A DNA stretch of 48,513 bases from Bacteroidia bacterium (lineage in GTDB: Bacteria; Bacteroidota; Bacteroidia; Bacteroidales; Prolixibacteraceae): NCBI GenBank assembly GCA_026391655.1, contig JAPLDR010000066.1, positions 1 through 48,513 of the forward strand, read 5' to 3'. The notes beneath the pieces were generated by a model, which had not been told where the DNA came from, made no database searches, and worked only from the letters and a program-made list of their open reading frames with translations. Position numbers and translations under genes: made by a program. Shown here piece by piece: positions 23,663 to 32,540 of this stretch (its first letter is position 1; each line of letters starts with the position of its first letter).

Positions 23663-26600
23663 TTGGAACTTAAGGAACTGCTCAAATATTACACCTCACA
23701 TCCGCCAGTAATCGGATTGCGCGAAAAGATTGCTGAATCTGTTGCAAGTAAAATTTCACTCAAAGGTTTAACCGGATCATCATCCGCTGTCGTTCTGGCG
23801 GCTACCTACGAGATCAATCCATTTAGTTCGATTGTAATTTTAAACGACAGGGAAGAGGCTGCCTATTTTTTTGATGATCTCAATTCTCTGGGCTTCGAGG
23901 AAAAAGTATTATTCTTTCCATCGTCATATCGCCGCAGTATAGTTCACGAAAGAATTGAGAGTGAGAATATTATATTTCGCACAGAAGTTCTGAACAAGCT
24001 GGCGCTCAACGAAACAGGTTATCTTATTATTACCTATCCCGAAGCTGTTATGGAAAAGGTGATTTCGGGATCGGGACTCGCGAAAAATACACTTCATATA
24101 CGCAAAGGCGAAAAACTCTCCATCTCGTTTATCAATGAGGTTTTGTACGAATATGGTTTTGAGAGAGTTGAATTTGTTTATGAACCCGGACAATATTCAC
24201 TTAGGGGATCAATCATTGATATTTTTTCTTTCTCAAACGAAGATCCTTACCGGATTGACTTTTTTGGCGATGAGGTTGATTCTATCCGAACCTTTGATAT
24301 AGAGGATCAGATTTCGAAAGAGACGCTAACCCGGATTTCGATAATTCCCAATATTCAGGAGGGATTACATGACGAAAAGCGGGTTAGCGTTTTTGAATTT
24401 CTGAATAATAAGACGGTGATTGCCGCACATAGTTTCTCTTATGTTGCCGGGCAGATTAAACAATTGCATCAGGAAGCAGCGGGGAAGTTTAGTGATAAAG
24501 AAATCGTTGATCTGGTTATCTCGGGAAAAGTTTTTAAAAGTGAAATTGAAGCTTTTACTTGTGTTGAATTTGGATCGACGCAATATTTTAAGCCAGCAGA
24601 AGAGGTCCTTTTCAACACTTCAATACAGCCTGTATTTAATAAAAACTTCGATTTGCTGGGGCAGAACCTCAAATCAAACCGGCAGAAAGGGTATAGGAAC
24701 ATTCTCCTGACATCAAATTCCAAACAGATCGAACGGCTTCACGCTATTTTCGACGACAAAGGTGATCCTCAAAAAATAGATAGTCTGTTATTTGCTATAA
24801 ATGAAGGGTTTATTGATCACGATCTGAAAATATGCTGTTATACCGATCACCAGATTTTTGAACGTTATCATCGGTTTAAGTTGCGATCGAAAAAATCGTC
24901 CCGACAGGCAATTACAATAAAAGAGTTGAGCAAACTTCATCAAGGCGACTTTGTAGTTCACATAGATCATGGTGTCGGAAAATTTGCAGGATTGATAAAA
25001 ACAGAGGTTAATGGGAAAATTCAGGAAGCTATACGATTGATATATAGGGATAACGATTCGCTATTGGTCAGCATTCACTCGTTACATCGCATCTCAAAAT
25101 ATAAGGGGAAAGAGGGACAGGAGCCGCCAATCAATAAATTAGGGACTGCTGCCTGGCAGAACCTTAAAACAAAAACCAAGAATAAAGTTAAAGATATTGC
25201 CCGCGAATTGATCGCACTTTATGCCAAACGAAAGATGGAGAATGGGTTTGCCTTTTCGGCTGATTCGTACCTCCAGGAGGAACTGGAGGCAAGCTTTATT
25301 TATGAGGATACACCGGATCAGCTGAAAGCGACTTATTCGATCAAGGAGGATATGGAGAAACCAATGCCTATGGATCGATTGGTTTGTGGTGATGTCGGAT
25401 TTGGAAAGACTGAAGTGGCGATCCGTGCGGCATTCAAAGCTGTAGCTGATAGCAAACAGGTGGCGGTGCTGGTTCCCACAACTATTCTGGCTTTGCAGCA
25501 CTATAAAACGTTTTCAGAAAGATTAAAGGATTTTCCATGTAATGTTCAATACATTAGCAGGTTGCGTCATTCTGGTGATGTGAAGAATATATTAAAGGGA
25601 CTCGGTGAAGGGAAAATCGATATCATTATTGGTACCCACAAACTAATCGGAAAAGATGTAAAGTTTAACGATCTTGGGTTGTTGATCATCGATGAAGAGC
25701 AACATTTTGGGGTGTCGGTAAAGGAAAAACTAAAACTTCTTAAAGCGAATGTCGATACTTTGACACTGACCGCCACGCCGATTCCACGAACGTTGCAATT
25801 CTCTCTTATGGGTGCACGTGACCTCTCCATTATTAATACACCACCACCGAATAGGTATCCTATTAATACAGAGGTAAGTATATTTAATGAGGAAATTATT
25901 CGCGATGCCATCAATTACGAGGTTGCGCGCGGAGGACAAGCGTTTTTTATTAATAACAGGGTGCAGAATATCAACGAAATAGAGGTTCTGATTAATCGAC
26001 TTTGTCCGGGAGTCCGCACTGTTGTCGGGCATGGACAAATGGAAGGTGATAAGCTCGAGAAGGTGATGCTCGACTTTGTGAATGGCGATTTTGATGTACT
26101 GGTTTCAACAACAATTATTGAATCCGGTCTGGACATTCCTAATACCAATACAATCATTATCAATAATGCCCAGAATTTTGGGTTGAGTGAACTTCACCAG
26201 TTAAGGGGACGCGTTGGCCGGTCAAATAAAAAGGCATTTTGTTATTTATTGGCGCCACCGTTGAATTCAATTTCGGCTGATGCGCGAAGACGTTTACAGG
26301 CTATTGAGGAGTTCTCTGAAATCGGAAGCGGCTTCACTATTGCGATGCAGGATCTTGATATCCGGGGTGCTGGAAATCTGTTGGGTGGTGAACAAAGCGG
26401 ATTTATTGCAGACATCGGTTTCGAAGCTTATCATCGGATATTGAATGAAGCGATGATGGAATTGAAGACGGGCGAATTTCAGGATCTTTTTGAAGAGGAA
26501 AATACGGAAGCATCGGGTGCTTTTCCCGATTTGAGATATGTAAACGATTGTAATATAGATACTGACCTTGAGTTGCTTTTTCCTGACAAATACATCTCAA

Positions 26601-27004
26601 GTATCTCTGAACGCATGTTGCTTTATCGCGAATTGGACAATATGGAAAACGAAACGATGATCCAGCTGTTTGAAAAAGGACTCATAGACCGTTTCGGACC
26701 GATTCCTGAAGCATCACGTGAATTGATTGATGTTGTCCGTCTGCGCTGGATCGCCATATCATTGAATGTGGAACGAATTATACTCAAGGAATCGAAGATG
26801 ATTTGCTATTTACCATCCGATCCCGCGTCGAAATACTACCAGTCGTTGCATTTTCAAAAACTGATGCAATGGATCGTTCAAAATCCATCGAAGTGCCGTG
26901 TAAAAGAAGGGAAGGGGAAATTGAGCATCAACTTTTCGGACATAAAAACATTACGGAAGGCGGTTAGCATGCTCAAGGATATAGCGGATAAAGCAAGTGA
27001 CTGA
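23663..27004 (+). CDS. mfd: Transcription-repair coupling factor Mfd
   Basis: A 1113-residue SF2 translocase. It removes stalled RNA polymerase from damaged DNA and recruits UvrA. A UvrB-like N-terminal part (1-340) is followed by the RNA-polymerase-interacting domain (about 420-480; HIDHGVGKFAGLIK), the translocase with Walker A GDVGFGKTEVA (about 575-585) and DEEQ box D677-Q680, TATPIPRTLQ, motif VI LHQLRGRVGRS, and a C-terminal TRCF domain with LELLFPDKYI. The start is TTG at 23663 (MELKELLKYY); no ATG fits nearby. Length is near the usual for the family. Confidence 0.97.
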   Translation: MELKELLKYYTSHPPVIGLREKIAESVASKISLKGLTGSSSAVVLAATYEINPFSSIVILNDREEAAYFFDDLNSLGFEEKVLFFPSSYRRSIVHERIESENIIFRTEVLNKLALNETGYLIITYPEAVMEKVISGSGLAKNTLHIRKGEKLSISFINEVLYEYGFERVEFVYEPGQYSLRGSIIDIFSFSNEDPYRIDFFGDEVDSIRTFDIEDQISKETLTRISIIPNIQEGLHDEKRVSVFEFLNNKTVIAAHSFSYVAGQIKQLHQEAAGKFSDKEIVDLVISGKVFKSEIEAFTCVEFGSTQYFKPAEEVLFNTSIQPVFNKNFDLLGQNLKSNRQKGYRNILLTSNSKQIERLHAIFDDKGDPQKIDSLLFAINEGFIDHDLKICCYTDHQIFERYHRFKLRSKKSSRQAITIKELSKLHQGDFVVHIDHGVGKFAGLIKTEVNGKIQEAIRLIYRDNDSLLVSIHSLHRISKYKGKEGQEPPINKLGTAAWQNLKTKTKNKVKDIARELIALYAKRKMENGFAFSADSYLQEELEASFIYEDTPDQLKATYSIKEDMEKPMPMDRLVCGDVGFGKTEVAIRAAFKAVADSKQVAVLVPTTILALQHYKTFSERLKDFPCNVQYISRLRHSGDVKNILKGLGEGKIDIIIGTHKLIGKDVKFNDLGLLIIDEEQHFGVSVKEKLKLLKANVDTLTLTATPIPRTLQFSLMGARDLSIINTPPPNRYPINTEVSIFNEEIIRDAINYEVARGGQAFFINNRVQNINEIEVLINRLCPGVRTVVGHGQMEGDKLEKVMLDFVNGDFDVLVSTTIIESGLDIPNTNTIIINNAQNFGLSELHQLRGRVGRSNKKAFCYLLAPPLNSISADARRRLQAIEEFSEIGSGFTIAMQDLDIRGAGNLLGGEQSGFIADIGFEAYHRILNEAMMELKTGEFQDLFEEENTEASGAFPDLRYVNDCNIDTDLELLFPDKYISSISERMLLYRELDNMENETMIQLFEKGLIDRFGPIPEASRELIDVVRLRWIAISLNVERIILKESKMICYLPSDPASKYYQSLHFQKLMQWIVQNPSKCRVKEGKGKLSINFSDIKTLRKAVSMLKDIADKASD

Positions 27005-27008
27005 CCGA

Positions 27009-27269
27009 TCATTTGTATTTTTCAGTCAGATATTTTGAATAATCATTTTTAAAATCCAAATCAGCAGGTATTTGAACTCCTGAAGACATACTCTTTACAA
27101 AAGGTGAAATCTGAATTTCTGTTTTGCTGTTTTTTGAATCCTCTTTAATTGTTAGTGATTGAAGGTATGATTCGATAATTCGTGACAAACTTCTATTGTT
27201 TGATGAAGCATATTCTTTAGCTCGTTCAATCACTGTCTTATCAAGTTTTAATGTCAGTTTTGTATCCAT
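27009..27269 (-). CDS. Solitary DUF6364-family antitoxin-like protein
   Basis: An 86-residue protein starting MDTKLTLKLDKTVIERAKEY, then ASSNNRSLSRIIESYLQSL: a ribbon-helix-helix-type N-terminus with a flexible C-terminal tail, as in DUF6364 antitoxins. Such proteins usually repress their own operon and neutralise a PIN-domain or similar toxin. No toxin follows: the stop is 5 bases from the mfd stop, which converges. The frame extends 29 codons further upstream, but the promoter box at 27297-27290 shows that the ATG at 27269 is right. Confidence 0.7.
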   Translation of the reverse strand: MDTKLTLKLDKTVIERAKEYASSNNRSLSRIIESYLQSLTIKEDSKNSKTEIQISPFVKSMSSGVQIPADLDFKNDYSKYLTEKYK

Positions 27270-27289
27270 GGCATAAAGTTTTATACGTA

Positions 27290-27297
27290 CAAATATA
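27290..27297 (-). promoter_or_regulatory. -7 promoter box (TATATTTG) for the antitoxin gene
   Basis: Exact consensus on the minus strand, 20 bases before the ATG at 27269. Confidence 0.55.
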
Positions 27298-27500
27298 TCC
27301 GTATAATACAATTTTTTTGCCTTGATTTGTTTATTTTTCATTGACTGTTCTGTCAATAGTTCAGTTTTAAAACATTTTCATACGACAAATTGTCTGATAA
27401 TCAGGGTTGGCAGGTGTTTTGAGATAATGAGTTTGAAAATCGTCGTTCTGTTCAGAGAGACTTGATTATCATCATTAGAAAACTAAAAAAAATCGAAGAT

Positions 27501-30092
27501 ATGAATTTTGACAACTTTACAATTAAAGCACAGGAGGCAGTAAACCAGGCAGTTAAAATTGCCGAAGGAAATAACCAGCAGGCCATTGAAACAGGCCACT
27601 TATTAAAAGGATTGATGGTAAATGCTGAGAGTGTAACCGGATTTCTGCTCAAAAAACTGGGTGTTAATATTGTGATATTCAATGCTGCACTCGACAAAAT
27701 TATTGTGAGTTACCCTAAAGTTACAGGTGGCGAGTCGTACCTTTCGTCGGCGGCCAATTCGGCAGTACAAAAAGCCGTTTCGATCTCACAGAAAATGGGC
27801 GATCAATATGTTTCGGTTGAGCATTTGCTACTTGGACTTTTAGATGGAAGTGACCAGGTAAGCCGGTTGATGAAGGATAGCGGAATCAGTCACAAGGAGC
27901 TTGATGAGGCAATAAAGGTGCTTCGAAAAGGTTCCAAAGTTGATAGCCAGACTGCTGAAGATACTTTTAACTCCTTGAATCGGTATGCAGTGAACCTGAA
28001 TGAACAGGCGAAGTCAGGGAAACTCGATCCCGTGATTGGACGTGATGAAGAGATTCGCCGCGTATTGCAGATTTTGTCGCGACGGACTAAAAACAATCCG
28101 ATCCTGATCGGGGAACCTGGAACAGGGAAAACTGCTATAGTGGAAGGTTTAGCCCAACGTATTGTGAGGGGCGATGTCCCTGAAAATTTGAAAGATAAAC
28201 AGGTTTTTTCGCTTGACATGGGAGCTTTGATTGCTGGTGCAAAGTATAAAGGGGAATTCGAAGAACGGTTGAAAGCTGTTATCAACGAGGTGATTCAGGC
28301 TGAAGGTAATGTGATTCTTTTTATTGATGAGATACATACGTTGGTTGGTGCCGGTAAAGGCGAAGGTGCCATGGACGCTGCCAATATTCTGAAACCTGCT
28401 TTGGCACGCGGCGAACTGCGGGCGGTCGGGGCAACGACTTTAAGCGAATACCAAAAATATTTCGAGAAAGATAAGGCACTTGAGCGACGTTTCCAATTGG
28501 TAATGGTTGATGAACCAAGCACTTTGGATGCTATTTCCATTCTTCGGGGATTGAAGGAAAGATATGAAAATCACCACAAAGTGAGGATCAAAGATGATGC
28601 AATCATTGCGGCTGTTGAACTTTCGCAAAGATATATTACCGATAGGTTTCTTCCCGACAAGGCGATTGACCTTATGGATGAAGCAGCAGCTAAACTGAGA
28701 ATGGAGATGGATTCACTTCCTGAAGGGCTCGATGAGATAGATCGTAAACTGACACAGCTTGAGATTGAACGTGCTGCTATTCAACGGGAAAAAGATACTA
28801 CAAAACTTGAGAAACTCGAAGAGGAAATTGCAAACCTCAAGGCTGAGCAAACGAAGTTCCGGGCATCGTGGCAAGCCGAAAAAGGGGCGATTGAGGCTGT
28901 TCAAAACGAGAAGTTATTGATTGAAGATCTGAAGTTGCAGGCTGATCAGGCTGAACGGCAAGGTGAATACGGGCGTGTTGCAGAAATTCGTTATGGTAAA
29001 ATAAAGGAAGCCGAGACAGAAATTGCCCGGTTACAGCAAGAATTGATACAGCTGCAGGCCGGTAAATCACTGATCAAAGAAGAGGTCGATAGTGAGGATA
29101 TTGCGGCTGTGGTCGCTCGCTGGACTGGTATTCCTGTTCAAAAAATGCTTCAGAGTGAACGTGAAAAATTGCTCCATCTTGAAGATGAGTTGCATTTACG
29201 GGTAATTGGTCAGAATGAAGCGATTGCAGCTGTTGCTGATGCGGTACGGCGTTCAAGAGCCGGTTTGCAGGATGACAAACGACCGATCGGTTCATTTATT
29301 TTTCTGGGAACCACAGGTGTAGGTAAAACCGAACTCGCAAAAGCGTTGGCTGAATATCTTTTCGACGATGAAAATATGTTGACACGTATCGATATGTCGG
29401 AATACCAGGAGAAATTTTCTGTAACGCGGTTAATCGGATCGCCTCCCGGATATATTGGCTATGATGAAGGCGGGCAACTGACCGAAGCTGTCAGACGGAA
29501 ACCTTACTCGGTTGTATTGTTTGACGAAATCGAAAAAGCACATCCCGATGTTTTTAATGTTTTGCTTCAGGTACTTGACGATGGTCGACTTACCGACAAT
29601 AAGGGGAGGGTTGTGAATTTTAAAAATACGATCATCATTATGACCTCGAACATTGGTTCACATATCATACGCGAACGGTTTGCTCATCTCACAGAAAGTA
29701 ACCGGACAAAGGTGGTGGAAGACTTGCGCAGTGAACTTTTTGAGTTGCTTAAACAAACCATCCGGCCTGAATTTTTGAACCGTATCGACGAGATCATCAT
29801 GTTTACGCCTTTAAGCCGAAAAGAGATACATGATATTGTGCGGTTGCAGTTTGCTTTGGTTGCTGAGCGGTTAAAGAAGAGCGGATACGAGACCACAATC
29901 ACCGACGCTGCTGTCGATTGGATTGCTGAAGCTGGTTTCGATCCTCAGTTTGGGGCGCGTCCTGTAAAACGAATGATGCAGAAATACCTGCTTAACGATT
30001 TGTCGAAGGATATCCTTGCCGGAAAAGTCTCTGCAGATCATCCGGTTGCAATCGATGTGAAGGATGACAAACTGGTTTTTGTTAGTGAGTAA
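27501..30092 (+). CDS. clpB: ATP-dependent disaggregase ClpB
   Basis: An 863-residue Hsp100 protein that, with DnaK, rescues aggregated proteins. The N-terminal Clp domain (1-150) is followed by the first AAA+ module with Walker [10 protein letters not shown] (204-212) and Walker [15 protein letters not shown], then the coiled-coil M domain (about 410-530; [20 protein letters not shown]), which separates ClpB from ClpA/ClpC. The second AAA+ module has [12 protein letters not shown] (from 603) and [16 protein letters not shown]. The length equals the family norm. The frame opens 13 codons earlier, but ATG at 27501 ([14 protein letters not shown]) matches the family. Confidence 0.97.
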   Translation: MNFDNFTIKAQEAVNQAVKIAEGNNQQAIETGHLLKGLMVNAESVTGFLLKKLGVNIVIFNAALDKIIVSYPKVTGGESYLSSAANSAVQKAVSISQKMGDQYVSVEHLLLGLLDGSDQVSRLMKDSGISHKELDEAIKVLRKGSKVDSQTAEDTFNSLNRYAVNLNEQAKSGKLDPVIGRDEEIRRVLQILSRRTKNNPILIGEPGTGKTAIVEGLAQRIVRGDVPENLKDKQVFSLDMGALIAGAKYKGEFEERLKAVINEVIQAEGNVILFIDEIHTLVGAGKGEGAMDAANILKPALARGELRAVGATTLSEYQKYFEKDKALERRFQLVMVDEPSTLDAISILRGLKERYENHHKVRIKDDAIIAAVELSQRYITDRFLPDKAIDLMDEAAAKLRMEMDSLPEGLDEIDRKLTQLEIERAAIQREKDTTKLEKLEEEIANLKAEQTKFRASWQAEKGAIEAVQNEKLLIEDLKLQADQAERQGEYGRVAEIRYGKIKEAETEIARLQQELIQLQAGKSLIKEEVDSEDIAAVVARWTGIPVQKMLQSEREKLLHLEDELHLRVIGQNEAIAAVADAVRRSRAGLQDDKRPIGSFIFLGTTGVGKTELAKALAEYLFDDENMLTRIDMSEYQEKFSVTRLIGSPPGYIGYDEGGQLTEAVRRKPYSVVLFDEIEKAHPDVFNVLLQVLDDGRLTDNKGRVVNFKNTIIIMTSNIGSHIIRERFAHLTESNRTKVVEDLRSELFELLKQTIRPEFLNRIDEIIMFTPLSRKEIHDIVRLQFALVAERLKKSGYETTITDAAVDWIAEAGFDPQFGARPVKRMMQKYLLNDLSKDILAGKVSADHPVAIDVKDDKLVFVSE

Positions 30093-30200
30093 TTTTTGGA
30101 ATGGCGGGAAATGCAGCTAGCTTCTGATAACTGGCAGTTTGCAAAAATTTGATCTTTCTCCATTATCCTTTAACCTGTGTTTTAGAATCCCACTTTTTGA

Positions 30201-30208
30201 TAACTTTG
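30201..30208 (+). promoter_or_regulatory. -7 promoter box (TAACTTTG) for the EamA transporter
   Basis: Exact consensus, 96 bases before the ATG at 30305. The resulting leader of about 90 bases holds no clear riboswitch fold that I can identify. Confidence 0.5.
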
Positions 30209-30304
30209 CGGCTCTTTAAATATCCGGGTAGAACCAATATTTGAAAAACAATTTCAGGGGTTTACTCGTATTAATTTATCCCGGAGTAACAGAGAACCGA
30301 AAAA

Positions 30305-31291
30305 ATGGATAGATCGAAGATAAAAGGTCATATTGCGATACTGTGCACTTCTCTGATTTTTGGAGTGAATATTCCCCTTTCAAAGAATCTGATGCCCGAT
30401 TGGATGAGTCCGTTGGGTTTGACTTATTCACGTTTCGCCTTTGGCGCAATGGCCTTCTGGTTGCTTTCGCTATTTCTTAAATCTGAAAAAGTGACCCGAA
30501 AAGATATGGGAGCCTTATTCTTTGGATCGTTTTTAGGTGTTGGTCTAAACCAGGCTTCGTTTATATTTGGTTTGCAACACACCTCTTCAACAAATGCTTC
30601 CATTGTAATTACTATTACCCCAATTCTGGCAATGATCATCTCGTTTTTCATTCTGAAAGAGCCGATTACCTTTAAAAAAGCCGGAGGAGTTATTATTGGG
30701 TTGATTGGCGTTTTATCGATGATTCTAACTTCTGAAATATCAGCTTCAGGCCGTGAAGCTTCAATAATCGGCGACTTATTGTGCATCACAAGCAGCCTTT
30801 CCTATGCTTTCTACCTGGTTTTAATGCGTGGAATATCGAAGCGATACAGCTCAGTTACCATTATGAAGTGGATGTTTCTTTTCTCTTCACTGATGTTTTT
30901 ACCGTTTGGTTATAAAGATGTTATTTCCGCCAGAATTTTTTCGGAAGGTTCTTCAGTTGCCTGGGGTAGTTATATCTATTTGTTAGTCGGAGCCACGTTC
31001 TTTACTTATTTATTGATACCTGTGGCTCAGAAGCTGATACGCCCAACAACCATCGGGATGTACAATTATTTGCAGCCGCTTGTCGCTTCTTTTATTGCAA
31101 TTATGTGGGGTCAGGATATATTTTCCTGGACGAAACCCATTTCTGCTGTATTGATCTTTGCAGGAGTTTATTTTGTAACTACAAGCAAATCTCGCGAAGA
31201 TGTAGAACGCGAACGCTTGTTAAAATTGGAGAAAACGAACCTGGACAATTTACAGGTTTGCCCAATTATAGAACCGATATCCAAACCTTGA
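30305..31291 (+). CDS. EamA/DMT-family transporter
   Basis: A 328-residue inner-membrane protein with ten hydrophobic segments, forming two EamA repeats (about 8-140 and 155-290). Typical segments are NASIVITITPILAMIISFFI at the end of the first repeat and GMYNYLQPLVASFIAI in the second. The drug/metabolite transporter superfamily exports amino acids, nucleosides or similar small molecules; the substrate cannot be inferred. The cytoplasmic tail of about 35 residues is charged (SKSREDVERERLLKLEK). It is the last housekeeping-like gene before the TIR island. Confidence 0.9.
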   Translation: MDRSKIKGHIAILCTSLIFGVNIPLSKNLMPDWMSPLGLTYSRFAFGAMAFWLLSLFLKSEKVTRKDMGALFFGSFLGVGLNQASFIFGLQHTSSTNASIVITITPILAMIISFFILKEPITFKKAGGVIIGLIGVLSMILTSEISASGREASIIGDLLCITSSLSYAFYLVLMRGISKRYSSVTIMKWMFLFSSLMFLPFGYKDVISARIFSEGSSVAWGSYIYLLVGATFFTYLLIPVAQKLIRPTTIGMYNYLQPLVASFIAIMWGQDIFSWTKPISAVLIFAGVYFVTTSKSREDVERERLLKLEKTNLDNLQVCPIIEPISKP

Positions 31292-31440
31292 CTTTGCAGG
31301 CAGGCTGACCTTTTGTTTTTCATCAAATCAAACATCTTTTGTGCAAATTCTTTTTTACAGGATTTGAAAACTACCAACTTTTGATGTAAATAGCAGGATC
31401 AGTAACGTATCTGGTTGATAGACTAATAGACTTAAGGAAT

Positions 31441-31542
31441 ATGCAAGATTACACTAAACTAAGAGTCTTTGAAATAGGATTAAAATTTATAGATACTAAG
31501 AAAGTGCTTTGGGTACTTGTCCGAGCATTGCTGAAATGCTGA
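31441..31542 (+). pseudogene. Possible relic of a four-helix-bundle (S23/IVP-type) gene
   Basis: A 33-codon frame begins MQDYTKLRVFEIGLKFIDTK and then loses any family likeness before a stop. The start resembles small four-helix-bundle proteins (MxDYxKLxVWxxG...), which are about 120 residues long. It would be a remnant at the left border of the TIR/GNAT island. The match is short and uncertain. Confidence 0.3.
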
Positions 31543-31573
31543 AAGTCTTTAGCCCACAGTCTAAATAATCTAT

Positions 31574-32323
31574 TTAAACAGGAAATTCCTTCAATTTAAT
31601 TTCACCATTCACTAAAGATTTTTCAATTTCATTTTTCATTTTAATAAATGTTCTATTTTTCATTGGAGAAAGTATATTAAGGCTTTTATATAGGTCGGAA
31701 AGAAAGTCCATAACAATTTTGTAGTCAATAGAGTTATGTATTGATTCTACTAAGGGTATACAAAAAAGATATAAATTATGAACTTCTTTCAAATTGCTAC
31801 TTAGAGCAGGTTGTGTATAAGGAATATCAACTAAACGGGCATTTATCCTGGAAAAAATCTTCAAGCGTAATACAGGGTCAATACTATCTAATTCAATATC
31901 TGTCTTTTCAGGAATATTTGATTCAAAAAAAATAACATTAAAAGTTAGATTATTTATTAGCTCAAGCCACTTGATAGTATCAAATATTCCTTTTTTTAAT
32001 GAAGACCATGCACCAATACCCCTATAAGCCGAATCAATGAAAACATATGTAATATGGAGGCATTTGCTTGTCAAATAATAATCAGCTATTACGCCACCTA
32101 TAATTTTTTCTTCATTATCATATTTACAGAGTAAAATAAAGGTATGTGGGTCATATTCAGTACGTTTACCTTTGACGCGATTTAAAATATTTTTTAATGG
32201 CTCCCTTTCATTTTCATCAGGGAATTCAGATATATATATTTCGGTGAGCCGTTTAAGACCTGAATCGTATTTCTCATAATCTTCTGAATTTATTAATTTG
32301 GTAATACTGCAATGATGTTTCAT
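31574..32323 (-). CDS. GNAT-family N-acetyltransferase linked to a TIR gene
   Basis: A 249-residue protein with a GNAT-like acetyl-CoA-binding core: IIGGVIADYYL gives the central strand, and ITYVFIDSAYRGIGAWSSLK contains the pyrophosphate-binding motif R-G-x-G-A at 101-105. GNAT enzymes move an acetyl group to an amine of a protein, sugar or small molecule. The last 100 residues (from 150) have no clear GNAT match and are helical and Ile/Lys-rich. It lies downstream of the TIR gene on the same strand, across a 217-base gap. Base composition is strongly A+T-rich, unlike the flanking clpB, sbcD and sbcC genes. The pairing suggests a shared task, but this is inference. Confidence 0.65.
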   Translation of the reverse strand: MKHHCSITKLINSEDYEKYDSGLKRLTEIYISEFPDENEREPLKNILNRVKGKRTEYDPHTFILLCKYDNEEKIIGGVIADYYLTSKCLHITYVFIDSAYRGIGAWSSLKKGIFDTIKWLELINNLTFNVIFFESNIPEKTDIELDSIDPVLRLKIFSRINARLVDIPYTQPALSSNLKEVHNLYLFCIPLVESIHNSIDYKIVMDFLSDLYKSLNILSPMKNRTFIKMKNEIEKSLVNGEIKLKEFPV

Positions 32324-32540
32324 AAAATGGTAATTTAAATTTATAGGTTTATTAAATCAATACTTCTTCTGAATTACAGTTTACGATTACTGATAATATT
32401 ATCTACTAGTATTCATTTGTTTGTTTCAGGAAATTCAGGTTATTTATTTTGGAACAAAACCTTTCCAATATGTCTGAAAAATTGTCATTAACTATTGTAT
32501 ACATTTATCTGAAAGTATATTTTATTTAACAAATTGTGCT

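Noticed and set aside
30209-30304. Riboswitch in the leader of the EamA gene
   Set aside because: The leader is long enough, but I could not match any known riboswitch core or a convincing terminator/antiterminator pair.
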